Part shown: piece after piece, positions 11,492 to 22,953 of the stretch
Position numbering within the stretch: position 1 is the first letter of the stretch
Layout of the letters: each line of letters begins with the position of its first letter
Origin: Chelonoidis abingdonii
Lineage: Eukaryota > Chordata > Testudines > Testudinidae
Direction of reading: 5' to 3'
DNA length: 64,000 bases
Assembly: GCF_003597395.2 (NCBI RefSeq)
Contig: NC_133770.1
Coordinates: 91,915,639-91,979,638 of the forward strand
Notes under the pieces: model-generated
The model's database searches: none
The model's input: only the letters and a program-made list of their open reading frames with translations
What the model was told of the DNA's origin: nothing
Made by a program: the position numbers and the translations under genes

Positions 11492-13464
11492 ACAAGGGAA
11501 TTAATATCATTACCCATTGTTTGTCATGGTACTTTTGGAATTTATTTTTTCCTTTCATACTCCCCAACTGGGGTTGTCAAATTTTTTTACTGTAACTTAC
11601 TGATACTCTTAGAGCAGCGGGTGCCCATAAAAAAAAAGCAGTTTTCAGAGGTATGGTGCAAACACTTTGCTATGGCAGACATTGTAAATATATAGGTGAC
11701 ACTCTGATCAAATTAACATTACAGGACAGTCAATGTTCACTTTGTAATGGCAATCAGTGTTGAAGAATTTAAATAATTGGAAACCTTAGTTGTATTTTTC
11801 ACATTATTTTCACCTTAATTCATACAGCTTTTCCAGTCTCACTAACTTGTTTACTCTGTGTACCCATTTGGCTATTTCTCTCCTTCTTTTAGGGTCTCAG
11901 TTTTAGGATTAGACAGAATCTCTGCTCAATGCTCATTGTAAGTAGAGCTGTGTAGCTGCAAACCCAAGGAGGAGCCCTGGGATGGAATGGTGACTTCCTT
12001 TTCCAGCGGAAGAAGTAATTAGTGCAGCCCTATAATGGTGCAGGTTAATTATTGGTATGGAGCCACGATACTGCCCGGTCTCTGCCACCTCCTGCCCAAA
12101 GTGAAGGAGAAGAGTATAAGACATGCAGCTCCATCTCATTCACCATGCGTCAGCAGCAGTGTGGAGAGCAGTAATGTGGCCATGCAAAGGTGTGTGTGAA
12201 TAGATCTTACTCCCCTCTAACTCTGTGGCATTGGTGCCCCTAAGTTTTTTTGAAGATTGAGAGCGTTGGTGATGTAATAAACATAAAGAGAGAATCTTCT
12301 AAGGCACTGATTGGCTAGGCCCAATTTTCCCCACTGTTTATTCAAGCAGAGGGAACCATGGAGGGGGCAGGCTTTTGTCACCAAAACACTGGAGCACTCA
12401 TTCCCTGTGGATTCCCAAGAGCTGTGGGGCTGGCAAGCCACATTCCTTGCTTTTGGAAACATCTCCCACCTGATAAGACAATTACTTGGAAACTCAGCAA
12501 GGTCCAGATGTTGGTTTTCCTGACCCTTCCTGTTGACTTCTCTGTGGGAGAGGATCATTCATTCCCTAATGACTGACCACACACTAAGGACTAAATTTGG
12601 CATCTGCACTTAGGCAAAGCACCCCATTGGAATCAGTGGGAGAGTTGACTGAGTAAGGACTGCAGGATTTGCCTAGAAGAGCACAACAGCACATGCTGAG
12701 ATGAACAGTTTATTTAGAAGTGCACAGCATGCTCTAAATTAAATGCAAGACATAAGGCTATAGAGCAGTTAAATTAACATTGAATTGATAGAACCACAGA
12801 ATAAAACCTAATGAAAACATGACTGATGTCAGCTTCTGTTGGACAGGCCCATTTTATCGAGATTGTCTTGCTCATCATAGGGGGAGCTGGTAGCACCCCT
12901 ATATTTAGATTTTCATTTTACACTTTCCATTATAAACGATTCTTGCAAACTCTTTTGAGAAGTTTTGACATTTCCACTATTTGCATCTGACCTTTGAAAT
13001 TCAGGAGAGAGAAAATTCTCAGGCTAGAAAAGTGACTTTTCTTTACGCCCTGTAATTCCATTCAGGTTTAGCTGAGCAGTAAACTGTTAAACTGCTATTT
13101 CCTTTCTCTTACTTATATTCCTCAAGCAGCATGCCGAAATACTAACTGAAAACCTTGGAAATAACATTTTTAAAAACTCTATGTTAAAACAATGCTATGT
13201 AAGTTACTAAGTAAAGCTCTGGAAAGTTAGCAAAAGTCAGATTTACGATTACCGTGCAACCTTAATTCTGCCCTTTGTGTGTGTGCACTACGATACTCCC
13301 CCAACAAGTGAGATCAACTGAGGTGCTTCTGTTTATGGACCCACAATTTTAAGTTTAGGATAGTGGGGCTTCAGGGCATTAAGAATCCCCACACCTTGGT
13401 TGTCTTCCAAACTCTGAAATTTGTGACATTTTGGGCAAAATCATGTGTTTCCTGAATTTTCAGC
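11492..13464. other. Intergenic sequence, no gene seen
   Basis: No convincing gene. About 12590-12670 resembles a short palindromic MITE (GGACTAAATTTGG through GCAGGATTTGCC with a GGAATCAGTGGGAGAG core), but the match is weak. Confidence 0.4.
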
Positions 13465-13623
13465 ACACTGGTTTGATGAAGATGGGTTCAGCTTCCTTAT
13501 AAAGAGCAGGGAAATTATGGGACCAGGTAACAAGAAGAGTTTATACAAGTATGTTAGCAATAAGAAAAAGGTCAGGGAAAGTGTGAGACCCTTAATGAAT
13601 GGGTGGAGGCAACCTAGTGACAG

Positions 13624-15175
13624 ATGATGTGGAAAAAGCTGAAGTACTCGATGCTTTTTTTGCCTCAGTCTTCACAGACAAGGTCAGCTCCCACAGTACG
13701 GGGAGGAGGTGAGCAGCCCTCAGTGATGAAAGAACAGGTTAAGGGCTATTTAGAAAAGCTGGACATGCATAAGTCCATGAGTCCAGATCTAATGCATCCG
13801 AGGGTGCTGAGGGAATTGGCTGATGTGATTGCAGAGCCATTGGCCATTATCTCTGAAAACTCATGGCAATCAGGAGAGGTCCCAGATGATTGGAAAAAGG
13901 CAAATATAGTGCCAATCTTTAAAAAAGGGAAGAAGGAGAACCTGGGAAACTGGTCACCCTCACTTCAGTCCCTGGAAAAATCATGGAGCAGGTCCTCAAG
14001 GAAACCATTTTGAAGCACTTGGCGGATAGGAAGGTGATCAGGAGCAGTGAACATGGATTCACCAAGGGCAAGTCATGACTGACCAACCTGATTGTCTTCT
14101 ATGATGAGATGACTGCTTCTGTGGATATGTGGAAAGTGGTGGACGTGATATATTTTGACTTTAGCAAAGTTTTTGATACGGTCTCCCACAGTATTCTTGC
14201 CAGCAGGTTAAAAAAGTATGGATTGGATGAATGGACTATAAGGTGGATAGAAAGATGGCTAGATTGTCGGGCTCAACAGGTAGTGATCAATGGCTCAATG
14301 TCTAGTTGGCAGCTGGTATCAAGCAGAGTGCCCCAGGGGTCAGTTCTGGGGATCGTTTTGTTCAACATCTTTATTAATGATCTGGACAATGAGATAGATT
14401 GCACCCTCAGTAAGTTCATGGATGACACTAAGCTGGGGGGAGAGGTAGATACACTGGAGGGTAGGGATAGGGTCCAGAGTGACCTAAACAAATTGGAGAT
14501 TGGGCCAAAAGAAATCTAATGACGTTCAACAAGGACAAGTGCAGAGTCCTGCACTTAGGACGGAAGAATCTCATGCACCACTACAGGCTGGGGACCGACT
14601 GGCTAAGCATCAGTTCTGCAGAAAAGGACGTGGGGATTACAGTGGATGAGAAGCTGGATATGAGTCAGCAGTATGCCCTTGTTGCCAAGAAGGCTAATGG
14701 CATATTGGGCTGCATTAGTAGGTGCATTGCCAGCAGATTGAGGGAAATGATTATTCCCCTCTATTTGGCACTGGTGAGGCCACATATGGAGTATTGCATC
14801 CAGTTTTGGGCATCCCATTACAGAAAGGGTGTGGACAAATTGGAGACAGTCCAGTGGAGTGCAACGAAAATGATGAGGGGGCTGAGGCACATGACTTCTG
14901 AGGAGAGGCTGAGGGAACTGGGCTTGTTTCATCTTCAGAAGAGAAGAGTGAGGGGGGATTTGATAGCAGCCTTCAATTACCCAAAGGGGGGTTCCAAAGA
15001 GGATGGAGCTAGGCTGTTCTCGGTGGCAAATGACAGAGCAAGGAGCAGTGGCCTCAAGTTGCGGTGGGGGAGGTCTAGGTTGGATATTGGAAACAGTATT
15101 TCACTAGGAGGGTGGTGAAGCACTGGAATGGGTTACCTAGGGAAGTGGAATCTCCATCTTAGAGGTTTTTAAGGC
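13624..15175 (+). pseudogene. Broken CR1 ORF2 (reverse transcriptase)
   Basis: RT text runs through three reading frames. The first (13624-13955) has EQVKGYLEKLDMHKSMSPDL and ADVIAEPL. The frame then shifts near 13955, and an in-frame TGA lies near 14077 in the GFTKGKS segment. The second (14109-14516) holds the palm motifs DFSKVFDTVSHSIL, VPQGSVLG and FMDDTKLGG. After another shift near 14515 the third frame (14519-15105) carries the thumb and C-terminal region, with FNKDKCRVLHLGRKN and ALVRPHMEYC. The catalytic box is FMDD where CR1 normally has FADD. The endonuclease domain is missing by 5' truncation. It cannot encode an active protein. Confidence 0.9.
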
Positions 15176-15206
15176 CCGTCTTGACAAAGCCCTGGCTGGG
15201 ATGATT

Positions 15207-15395
15207 TAAATAAATAATAAAATAAATGGAGATATACCTATCTCATGGAACTGGAAGAGACCCTGAAAGGTCATTGACTCCAGCCGCCTGCTTTCACTAG
15301 CAGGACCAAGTATTGATTTTTGCCCCAGATCCCTAAGTGGTCCTCTCAAGGATTGAGCTCACAACTCTGGGTTTAGCAGGCCAATGCGCAAACCC
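15207..15395 (-). mobile_element. Turtle tRNA-type SINE inserted in the CR1
   Basis: Reverse-complement match to the SINE at 20868: GATTTTTGCCCCAGATCCCT, AAGGATTGAG (B-box side) and TTTAGCAGGCCAATGC are the same blocks in reverse order. It interrupts the CR1 3' end between GGGATGATTT and GGGGGTTGGACTAGATG, so it is younger than the CR1. The head (A box) is truncated. Confidence 0.85.
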
Positions 15396-15477
15396 ACTCA
15401 GATCGGGGGTTGGACTAGATGACCTCCTGAGGTCTCTTCCAACCCTAATATTCTATGATTCTATGATTCTAACTTGT

Positions 15478-15645
15478 CCCAATAGAAATACTATTACCCC
15501 CATTTTACAGGGGATACGGAGGATATGGGGAACAGACACACATGGAGATTAAGTGACTTGCCCAAAATTACACAGAGAGCCTGTGCCAGAGCAGGGATTT
15601 TATCCCAAATCTTCTAAATCCCAATCTAATGTCTTTCTACCAGAT
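15478..15645 (-). mobile_element. MIR-type SINE, antisense
   Basis: Contains TTACCCCCATTTTACAGGGG and AAGTGACTTGCCCAAAATTA, the reverse-complemented core and 3' half of MIR (CORE-SINE). Old and diverged. Confidence 0.7.
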
Positions 15646-16075
15646 CATCCTTCCTCCTCCCTCCCTGATCTAATGGTGCAATTCCATCGTAACTAGAACA
15701 GCTTTTCTAAAAACCTTAGTCAAAAAGCCTCCCAGAAAGTGAAAGACAAGATCAAGTTCAGCTCTGGTGTAGAATGATGTTGAAGTCAATAGCAGTTGGG
15801 CCACTTTTGCCAGTGGTGAGAAAGATCTAAGGAGACTTGGCCATGGCATAAAATGTGAAGCCCAAGTAGTACTTTTCCAATGATGAGTTAATGATGCTAT
15901 TCTTAGGCAATTATGTGATCCATTGTATCCTTCCAGCTATCTGCCAGTGTTAGAAGTTTCATACCTTAAAACTCATTCAGCGGGATTGTAAATTTCACAT
16001 GTCCCCATTCAAAGAGTCATAATTTCCCTAGAAATGCCTTAGTGGCAGTGGCATGCTGTGACATTCTCAGTAAGG

Positions 16076-16779
16076 CAGGGGTGGGCAAACAATGGCCTGC
16101 GGGCTGGATCCAGCCTGCCAGCCATTTAAATCCAACCCTTGAGCTCCTGCTGGGGAGTAGGGTCTGGGGTTTGCCCCACTCTGACGCTCCAGCTGGGGAG
16201 CAGGGTTGGGGGCCATTCCATGCGGCTCCCGGAAGCAGCAGCATGTCCTTCCTCTGGCTCCTATGTGTAGGGGCGTCCAGGAGCTCCGCACACTGCCCCC
16301 ACCCCAAGCGCCACCCCCATAGCTCTCACTAGTCGGAAAATGTGGCCAATAGGAGCTGCAGGGGTGGTGCCTACTGATGGGGCAGTGCACAGCAGAGCCG
16401 CCGGAGGTAAGTGCTGCCCAGACCCTGCACCCCTGAGACCCCCTTTGCACCCCAAGCTCTTTTCCCCAGCTCTGATTGCCCTCTGAACTCCTTGGTCCCA
16501 GCCCAGAGCACCCTCCTGTACCCCAAACCCCTCATCCCCAGCCCCAACCCAGAGCCCACACCCCCAGCCAGAGCCCCACATCTCACCCTCCCTGCCTCAG
16601 CCTGGAGCCCCCTCCCACACCATGAACTCTGCATTTCTGGCCTCACCCCGGAGCCTGCACCCCCAGCCAGGGCCCTCAACCCCCTGCAGCCCAACCCCAA
16701 TTTCACGAGCATTCATGGCCCACCATACAGTTTCTGTACCCAGATGTGGCCCTCAGGCCAAAATATTTGCCCATCCCTG
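16076..16779. mobile_element. 704-bp hAT nonautonomous element
   Basis: Terminal inverted repeats CAGGGGTGGGCAAAC and, at the far end, TTTGCCCATCCCTG, with a perfect 8-bp TSD CAGTAAGG at 16068-16075 and 16780-16787. The GC-rich interior gives overlapping frames on both strands, none with transposase motifs. A diverged relative starts at 38930. Confidence 0.9.
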
Positions 16780-16787
16780 CAGTAAGG

Positions 16788-19700
16788 CATGCAGTTTTAC
16801 ACTTGCAGGCAAGACATGGCCTCTCACGTACAGTGCGTATGAGGTCATGCTGTGCTGACAATGGTGGTGCGTTCAGGATTTGTACAGAACTGTCCTGAGG
16901 GAACAGCTGGTCCTAGGGCATGCAGTGCATGTACTGCATGCATATATACATGGCCCACTACTGCTGAGAGGAAAAGACTGAGATGGGGGAGAATACTCAC
17001 ACAAAAGTATCTTCTGCAAACGTATGGTTTTTGTTGTTTTCTGTGTTCAAAATATCTGCAGGAGACAGAGTCTTTTTTATTTTTATTCTATAGGATCTAG
17101 ACAAAGCTCCCAAAAGAGGGTGTTATTTGATAATAATTCAGTGATATTAGCTAAAATCAGCAGCAGGTCCTATTGCTGTTCAAAAGAGAGAAATAGTTAT
17201 CAAATGTTTGGCATGCAAGCTAATGGCAACCCTATGTGCAGTAATGTATGCCTTTAGCATCTGTGTTCAAATAATCCCTGTGGGAATTGTCTAGACACCA
17301 CGGTTTGTAAACCTCCTCATACATGGGTTCTAGTCTTGACCAGAGATGACTGTCTTTGGCTATCTTGCTCAGTGAAGTTGAATTGATAACAGTTATCTAT
17401 AAAAGGGCATCATATTACATTATGGGCCAGATTCTGATCCGTGCTAGACTAACACTTGGAAGGCAGTCATGGCTGTATGCTGGCCTTACTTCCCACCTGA
17501 ATAATGGTGATGATCAGGGGCCAGTCTGATTCCCAGCGCAGTTTAGAGCAGCATTAGGTCAGCGACAATGACTAATTTAATGATCAACAAGACTAGACAA
17601 CATTGAAGGTTTACACGCCTTTGTAAATTAGGAAAAACGTTCTGCAGTGTTTTAATGGCAAGTTTGCTTAAGTAATTTTCTCAATTTCAACCAGCTAAGT
17701 CTGGGGTTTGATGTTTTTTTTTTTTCTTTACTTTGTGTCTTTGTAATCATCTTTGATTAAATTTTCATTCCAAGCAAGCTGTTTCCTTGATCTCATCTGC
17801 AGAAAAAGTCCACAGCAAATTCTCAGAATATCAATACACAAACCTAATAAGGAAAAAAGTAGCCTTGCCTTCAAGGATCCCATTTTCCTATCAGATGTAG
17901 TGAGCAGATAGATGAAAGTGTAATTTAAAGCTAACTTCCAGGATGCTCTCACCTGAAATGTTCTCTTGAAGGTGCTAGAGTGGACTGTGACTTTGCAATG
18001 AATAGTGGAAGAAATGTTTACCAGGGACAAGGTTGCGTGACAGTGAAAGATATTCAGCAGAGAGAATCTGGATATATACAGTGTTTTGTGTTTTGTCCTT
18101 TGCTTCTTTCTGTCCTGTCAGTCATCCTCAAACCCTGGGAAACTGCAAAGCAGAAGGAATTATCAGTTGGAGAGAACCGCTTCTAGGGATGTGCAAAGAA
18201 TGCCATCCCATGTGGTGCTGGGAGGGACAATGATTCAAGCATGTAGTTTTTTTTCTAAATAGTAATAGGGTGGAGGGGTGAGAGCATACATTACATTGTC
18301 AGCCTCTGTGCTACTTGGGTCTTATCCTGAGAAGAGTTGAATGCATTCAACCCACACTGAAGTCAGTAAGTGTTAAGAGTCTGCAATACCTAGCAGATTA
18401 AGGCTCCTTAAAATCTTGGAATGCCAGGGCAATACTATCCATTGGTTTTTAATTAGTGTGGGAGATTAATTATTTTCTTGTACCACATATGGAACTCTTG
18501 TAGTATCAATAAGAGTTTTGTTCAAAGATTTTTGCCCAGGGTCTGCTTAAATGCACAGGCTTCAGTAAAGGCAGAAATCTTTGATGATATGATGTGGGGT
18601 TTGACCTTGAAGCTAGAGCTGGTTGAAGATGTTCCAATGGAATGTTTCTGTTGGCAAATGCCACTTCATTGAAATTTAAACTTTTTTGCAGGACTGTGAC
18701 GATTTAGACAACCTTTGGTTCAGAAAAAAAAGCCAAACAAAAATCTTTAGAAACAAACCATTTTGATTTTTCATTTCAAAACAACTTTTAGTTTTGAAAA
18801 TTTGTTTTATGTAACATTTTAAAAAGCTGCCTTCAGAACAAAAAGTGTAGATTTTATCAAAATGAAATGTTTTCATTGAGCCAAAATTTTAAAAAATTGA
18901 TTTTTTTCCCATTGGAAATTTAAAAAATGTTTTTTGTTTCAGATCAGAATGAAAACAAATTTAAAAATGTTGAAATAGAAATTTTGATTTTTCAGCAGCT
19001 CTGTAAGAAACCTTGTGCTGCTCGTGATGAATTGGGGTTTGACAAACGACAATTGTCAAACTTTCAGTCATTCATTTCTGGATTTGTCGTGGTCATTTAT
19101 TATCATGTTCTGTATCACTTCATGTATCACAACATTACTCCAGTGTACTACTATTTAGCTAGGAATACAAAAGCTACTATATTCCCCCCAATCCTCCCCC
19201 TTTTTAATTTAATCATCAGTATTTCTCAGTAGTATAAGTTTAGTCTCCCCCAGTCTCAAATCCATTATACACCACACAGCACAAAAAATAGCCTTTGTTA
19301 AAAAGTTTAATGTTCTTAATTAGTAGAATTGTCAGACTAATTACAATACCAATTAGAATTGGCAGGGCTATCGTTAATTTAGAAGTGCTGCGGTCTACTG
19401 TTAATCGCTATTAAACCTTATAGTTTGTGAAAGAAAGAGAGCAAGGAGATGAATACACACACACAGCCCTTCCTTCCCCTCCCAAGTTAAATGTTAAGGG
19501 TCCATAACTATAATGATCTGTGCTGTCAATGTGTACTTAGGGAATGTTTAATCCATAAAGACATTGATGAAAAGTTAATAACTACTTACGCACAATCGCA
19601 CCACTTCTAAATAAAAACCTTGAACTTTTTGCCTGTATCAAAAGAACAAAATCAGACTAATAGTTGCAAGATTCAGCTTCATATGATACTAATGTAAAGC

Positions 19701-19820
19701 ACTTTGAGATCTTTGTCTGAAAAATCCCAAGAGAAACGCAAATGCATATTATTGCTTACAGTATTGTTACTAATATTTTGCAGTTCTATACCCTCTTTCC
19801 AACAAAGATCTGAAAGTCAT
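16788..19820. other. Intergenic sequence, no gene seen
   Basis: No exon supported. About 18610-18990 is T/A-rich text with repeated TTTCATTTCAAAAC-like words, resembling 22270-22500, 44220-44620 and 62810-63115. These look like one diverged AT-rich repeat family without clear ends. Confidence 0.4.
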
Positions 19821-19821
19821 A

Positions 19822-19955
19822 GGTGCTGGAACTAGGGGTGCTGGGGGTGCTGCCACACCTCCTGGCTTGAAGTGGTTTCCATCATATGCAGGGTTTACAG
19901 TTTGGTTCAATGGCTCTCAGCACCCCCCACAATACAAACAGTTCCAGCATCTCTG
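19822..19955. mobile_element. Short hAT-like MITE
   Basis: The left end AGGTGCTGGAACTAG and the reverse complement of the right end, AGATGCTGGAACTG, are inverted. The neighbouring words GGGGTGCTG and CAGCACCCCCC extend the inversion inward. TSD not resolved. Confidence 0.6.
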
Positions 19956-19979
19956 CTCAAAGTGCTATGTGAACATAAA

Positions 19980-20125
19980 TTATGCTTCACATCACTCTTG
20001 TAAGATGGATAAGTATGATTATACCCATCTTAGCAATGGGGAAGCTGTCCAAGTTCACACTGGGGAGTTGGTGGCACAGTTGGAAATAGATTTGAGAACT
20101 CTAGTTCTAACCACTAGAACACATT
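19980..20125 (-). mobile_element. MIR-type SINE, antisense
   Basis: TTGTAAGATGGATAAGTATG, ATTATACCCATCTTAGCAAT and the following GGGGAAGCTG match the reverse complement of the MIR 3' core. Diverged. Confidence 0.65.
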
Positions 20126-20867
20126 CCCTTCCAATCAATCCACTTATAAGTGACAAAAATAATTTTGAATGAGACTTTTCTTTCCCCTTGCAACATATAG
20201 ACTTGTTCAAAATGTGTATTAAGAACATCTACTCCTGACTGAAACCTTCTAGAACAGGTTTCCAGTGGTGGGTACAATGAATGCACCAGTGAAATGTATG
20301 TGCACCCATTTCATATACAAAAACACATTTGCATGCCCCAAAACACAGAAAACAAGTGCGCAGGTGACTACTTAGACATGCTGTGGCATGACCTGTGTAC
20401 ATTACAGGCCCAAATGTGTTTTCCAGGCACAACTATGTTCTCATCTTTGAACTGGGCCAAATTCTGTTCTGAATCTATAAATGCAGTGCCTGTTGGTGAT
20501 AAGGGAAACAGTGATGAGATTGTAATGCTTTACACTACATGGTTATGTTACCTAGCCTGATTTTGAAAACATATATATCTTAGTTTTGTGCACCTTAGGT
20601 CTTACATTTGTGAACCTTACAAATTGCACTACAGTCAAGGAGCCCTTGTCTCATCCATTGTGAATCTTGTACATTAAGGACTTATGTAGTCTCTTTTGTA
20701 GTAGCCAGTAGTAGAATATGCTACATGTGCGTTTAAGGTTATAGGGGAGGAGGAAATAAAAAACGTGATTATATGAGAAGAAAGCAGAGTTAAGTTTGCA
20801 GATATAAGCTTAACCTTGGTATTTCTTGCCTTTTTAATGCGTAAAGCCAAATTTGATCTAAAGATCA

Positions 20868-21050
20868 GGGGGAGGGATAGCTCAGTGGTTTGAGCACTGG
20901 CCTGCTAAATCCAGAGCTGTGAGTTCAATCCTTGAGGGTGCCATTTAGGGAGCTGGGGCAAAAATCAGTACTTGTTCTTGCTAGTGAAGGCAAGGGGGCT
21001 GGACTCAATAAGGTCCCTTGCAGTTCTAATCAATAGGTATACCTTTTCTT
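20868..21050 (+). mobile_element. Turtle tRNA-Lys-derived SINE
   Basis: Near-full-length pol III SINE. The A box lies in TAGCTCAGTGGTTTGAGC (20878-20895) and the B box in GAGTTCAATCC (20921-20931). The tRNA-unrelated body has GGCAAAAATCAGTAC, and the 3' tail GGACTCAATAAGGTCCCTTG resembles the CR1 3' end. This family is known from turtles and is mobilised by CR1-type enzymes; it is the main reason for assigning the window to Testudines. Confidence 0.92.
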
Positions 21051-21945
21051 ATTATTATAAGAGAGTAAAAATAAAAGTTAGTTAAGAAGTGAAAAAATAA
21101 ATGTACTGAAATCAAAATGAATCATCCACTCACATATCTTAATTAAATTCTTCAGAAGTAAATTTGAGTTCATTAAATGTGCACACTCATCCCTTTGTTC
21201 TGTCTTTGCTGTTTAAGTTATAGATTCAGTTCAAATGTGAAAATACCCAGGAGAGCTAAAAATCAGGAATGGGCAAACAAAATTAAGCCTTCATCCTAAA
21301 CCGAACACTTTTGCAGATTTGAAAAAGATTAGTTAAGTTCATAGGAGGGTTTTAATAGTTCTATTTATTTTTTGCTTTGTGTGTTTTAATCCTAATATAT
21401 TTGCATTTCCAGGTTTTGGCTGGGAAGTGTCTGCATGCTATATGAAATATTGTCAACAACCCAGTATTTTCAGTAAAGTTGAATCCAATAAGAAAACTGA
21501 TTCTCAAATTTTCAAGCCCAGTTTTCAGTTACGTGAGCTCTGCAGATTCCATTTCTGATTAAGGAAAGGTGAAGGATGCTATTAGCCTGGAAACTCTGCT
21601 GGGACTTTTATTTTCCAGTCACATTTCTGGTGTTGCTTGTGCTAGTTTAAGAATGAATGCACACATTCTATAAACTCTTAAGCAACCTCATAACTTTTTA
21701 ATTCTGTGAGGTTAGTTCCTTTTCACTGCACTGTTAAATTGGTACTTATATTTATATCAAGCCTTGTAAGGTACATAGTGGATGATAGGAGTACACTCAT
21801 ATTAAGTTATGCATGTGTTCAGGACAGCAGTTGGTTGGGAATTTCTGCAAAATCAAAATTTTCTGTGGGAAAATTTCAGTTTTGTTCCCCAAAACTAGGA
21901 AATCCGAAACAAAATTATTGGACACAAATTGGAATATTAACATTG

Positions 21946-22268
21946 TTTAGAGTCAGTATAATATTAAACTGCATTTCCCTAGTGTGGCACATTGCCTCAT
22001 GGGAGTTGTAGTTTGGACTCCTATTTATCCCTCTGGATTGAGTGCCATGGCTTGACTACATCTCCCATAATTGAATGTAGTTTCCTCTGATTGCATGATA
22101 TTTACAGAGTATCATGGCTGCAGGTGCATCATGGGAGATGTAGTCCAACCAGGGAGTGTGGCCCAGGTGAGAGAATGAATAGGTGCATTAGGCTCCTGAA
22201 CGACAACTCCCAGGACGCAATGTGACATCATAGGGGAATGCAGTTTAATGTTGAACTGATTTGAAATG
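21946..22268. mobile_element. Long-inverted-repeat element with ACTACAACTCCC motifs
   Basis: The two arms align as inverted copies over about 65 bp: ATTAAACTGCATTTCCCTAG on the left against the reverse complement of TAGGGGAATGCAGTTTAATG on the right, continuing inward to GGGAGTTGTAGT and CGACAACTCCCAGG. Two more motif copies lie in the middle (about 22054-22072 and 22126-22145). Noncoding foldback MITE of about 320 bp; TSD not resolved. Confidence 0.8.
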
Positions 22269-22672
22269 CTTTGCTTTTGGTGAGTTCAAGAATCTAAAAT
22301 GAACATTTAGATTCAGGAATATAAAAATATTTAATTTTATTTGAAAATGTGGAAAAGAAATACTTCAACATTTCCAAATCAAAGAATGTTGGAACTATTC
22401 ATGCCATGAAAAAATTGAGTATTTTAACATTTTGTCATGATTTCAGATGAAAACAAATGTCAAATTATCAGAATTTTCTCCAGGAGAGAAATTCTGATTT
22501 TTCTCTCAGCTGTCTTCAGGACCTAATAGTCAGAACATAAGAGGCGCCAGCAACTCAACTCCCTTTTTAACATACCACCTGTTGAGATCAAACCCTTCTC
22601 CTCGATATGACATGTGGTACCAGCAACAGGGATGTGAAGAATTTTAAAAAATTAAAGTTGAAAAAGACAAAA

Positions 22673-22953
22673 GCCTGCTCTACACTGGGCTTTTTTGTGT
22701 GTGTGCAGATGTAGCTACACTGATGTGACCTGCACTGGTGCAAACCCCTAGTGTAGCTACTCGACCAGTGTAAAAAGTGTCTTCCACTAGTTCTGTTTAC
22801 TCCATTTTGAAACCAAGATATCACTGGCATTGGTTACTTTTTACACTAGTGCCGTGCATCTATAGTAGTGCTTTGCAGGGTTTCAACTCTGCTGGTGTAG
22901 CTACAGCAGTACAAAGCAAAACAAAGCAAACCCCTTGGAAGTGTAAACAAGGC
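22673..22953. mobile_element. MITE with GCCT..TACAC inverted ends
   Basis: The left end GCCTGCTCTACACTGGG and the reverse complement of the right end, GCCTTGTTTACAC, match. The interior has repeated TGTAGCTAC words. Same end type as the MITEs at 1312, 3400 and 28113. Confidence 0.65.

Larger units (their letters stand above)
13465..15470 (+). mobile_element. 5'-truncated CR1 LINE with reverse transcriptase
   Basis: About 2 kb of CR1. It holds the central and C-terminal part of ORF2, the 3' region GGGTTGGACTAGATGACCTC, and the diagnostic terminal tandem octamer tail (ATTCTATG, ATTCT) ending at 15470. The 5' border is approximate, placed where CR1-like coding text fades. The 3' UTR is split by an antisense SINE at about 15207-15395. 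Confidence 0.92.

Noticed and set aside
16042..16785. Several 100-130-codon frames on both strands
   Set aside because: All lie inside the hAT element 16076-16779 with biased composition. No transposase motif.
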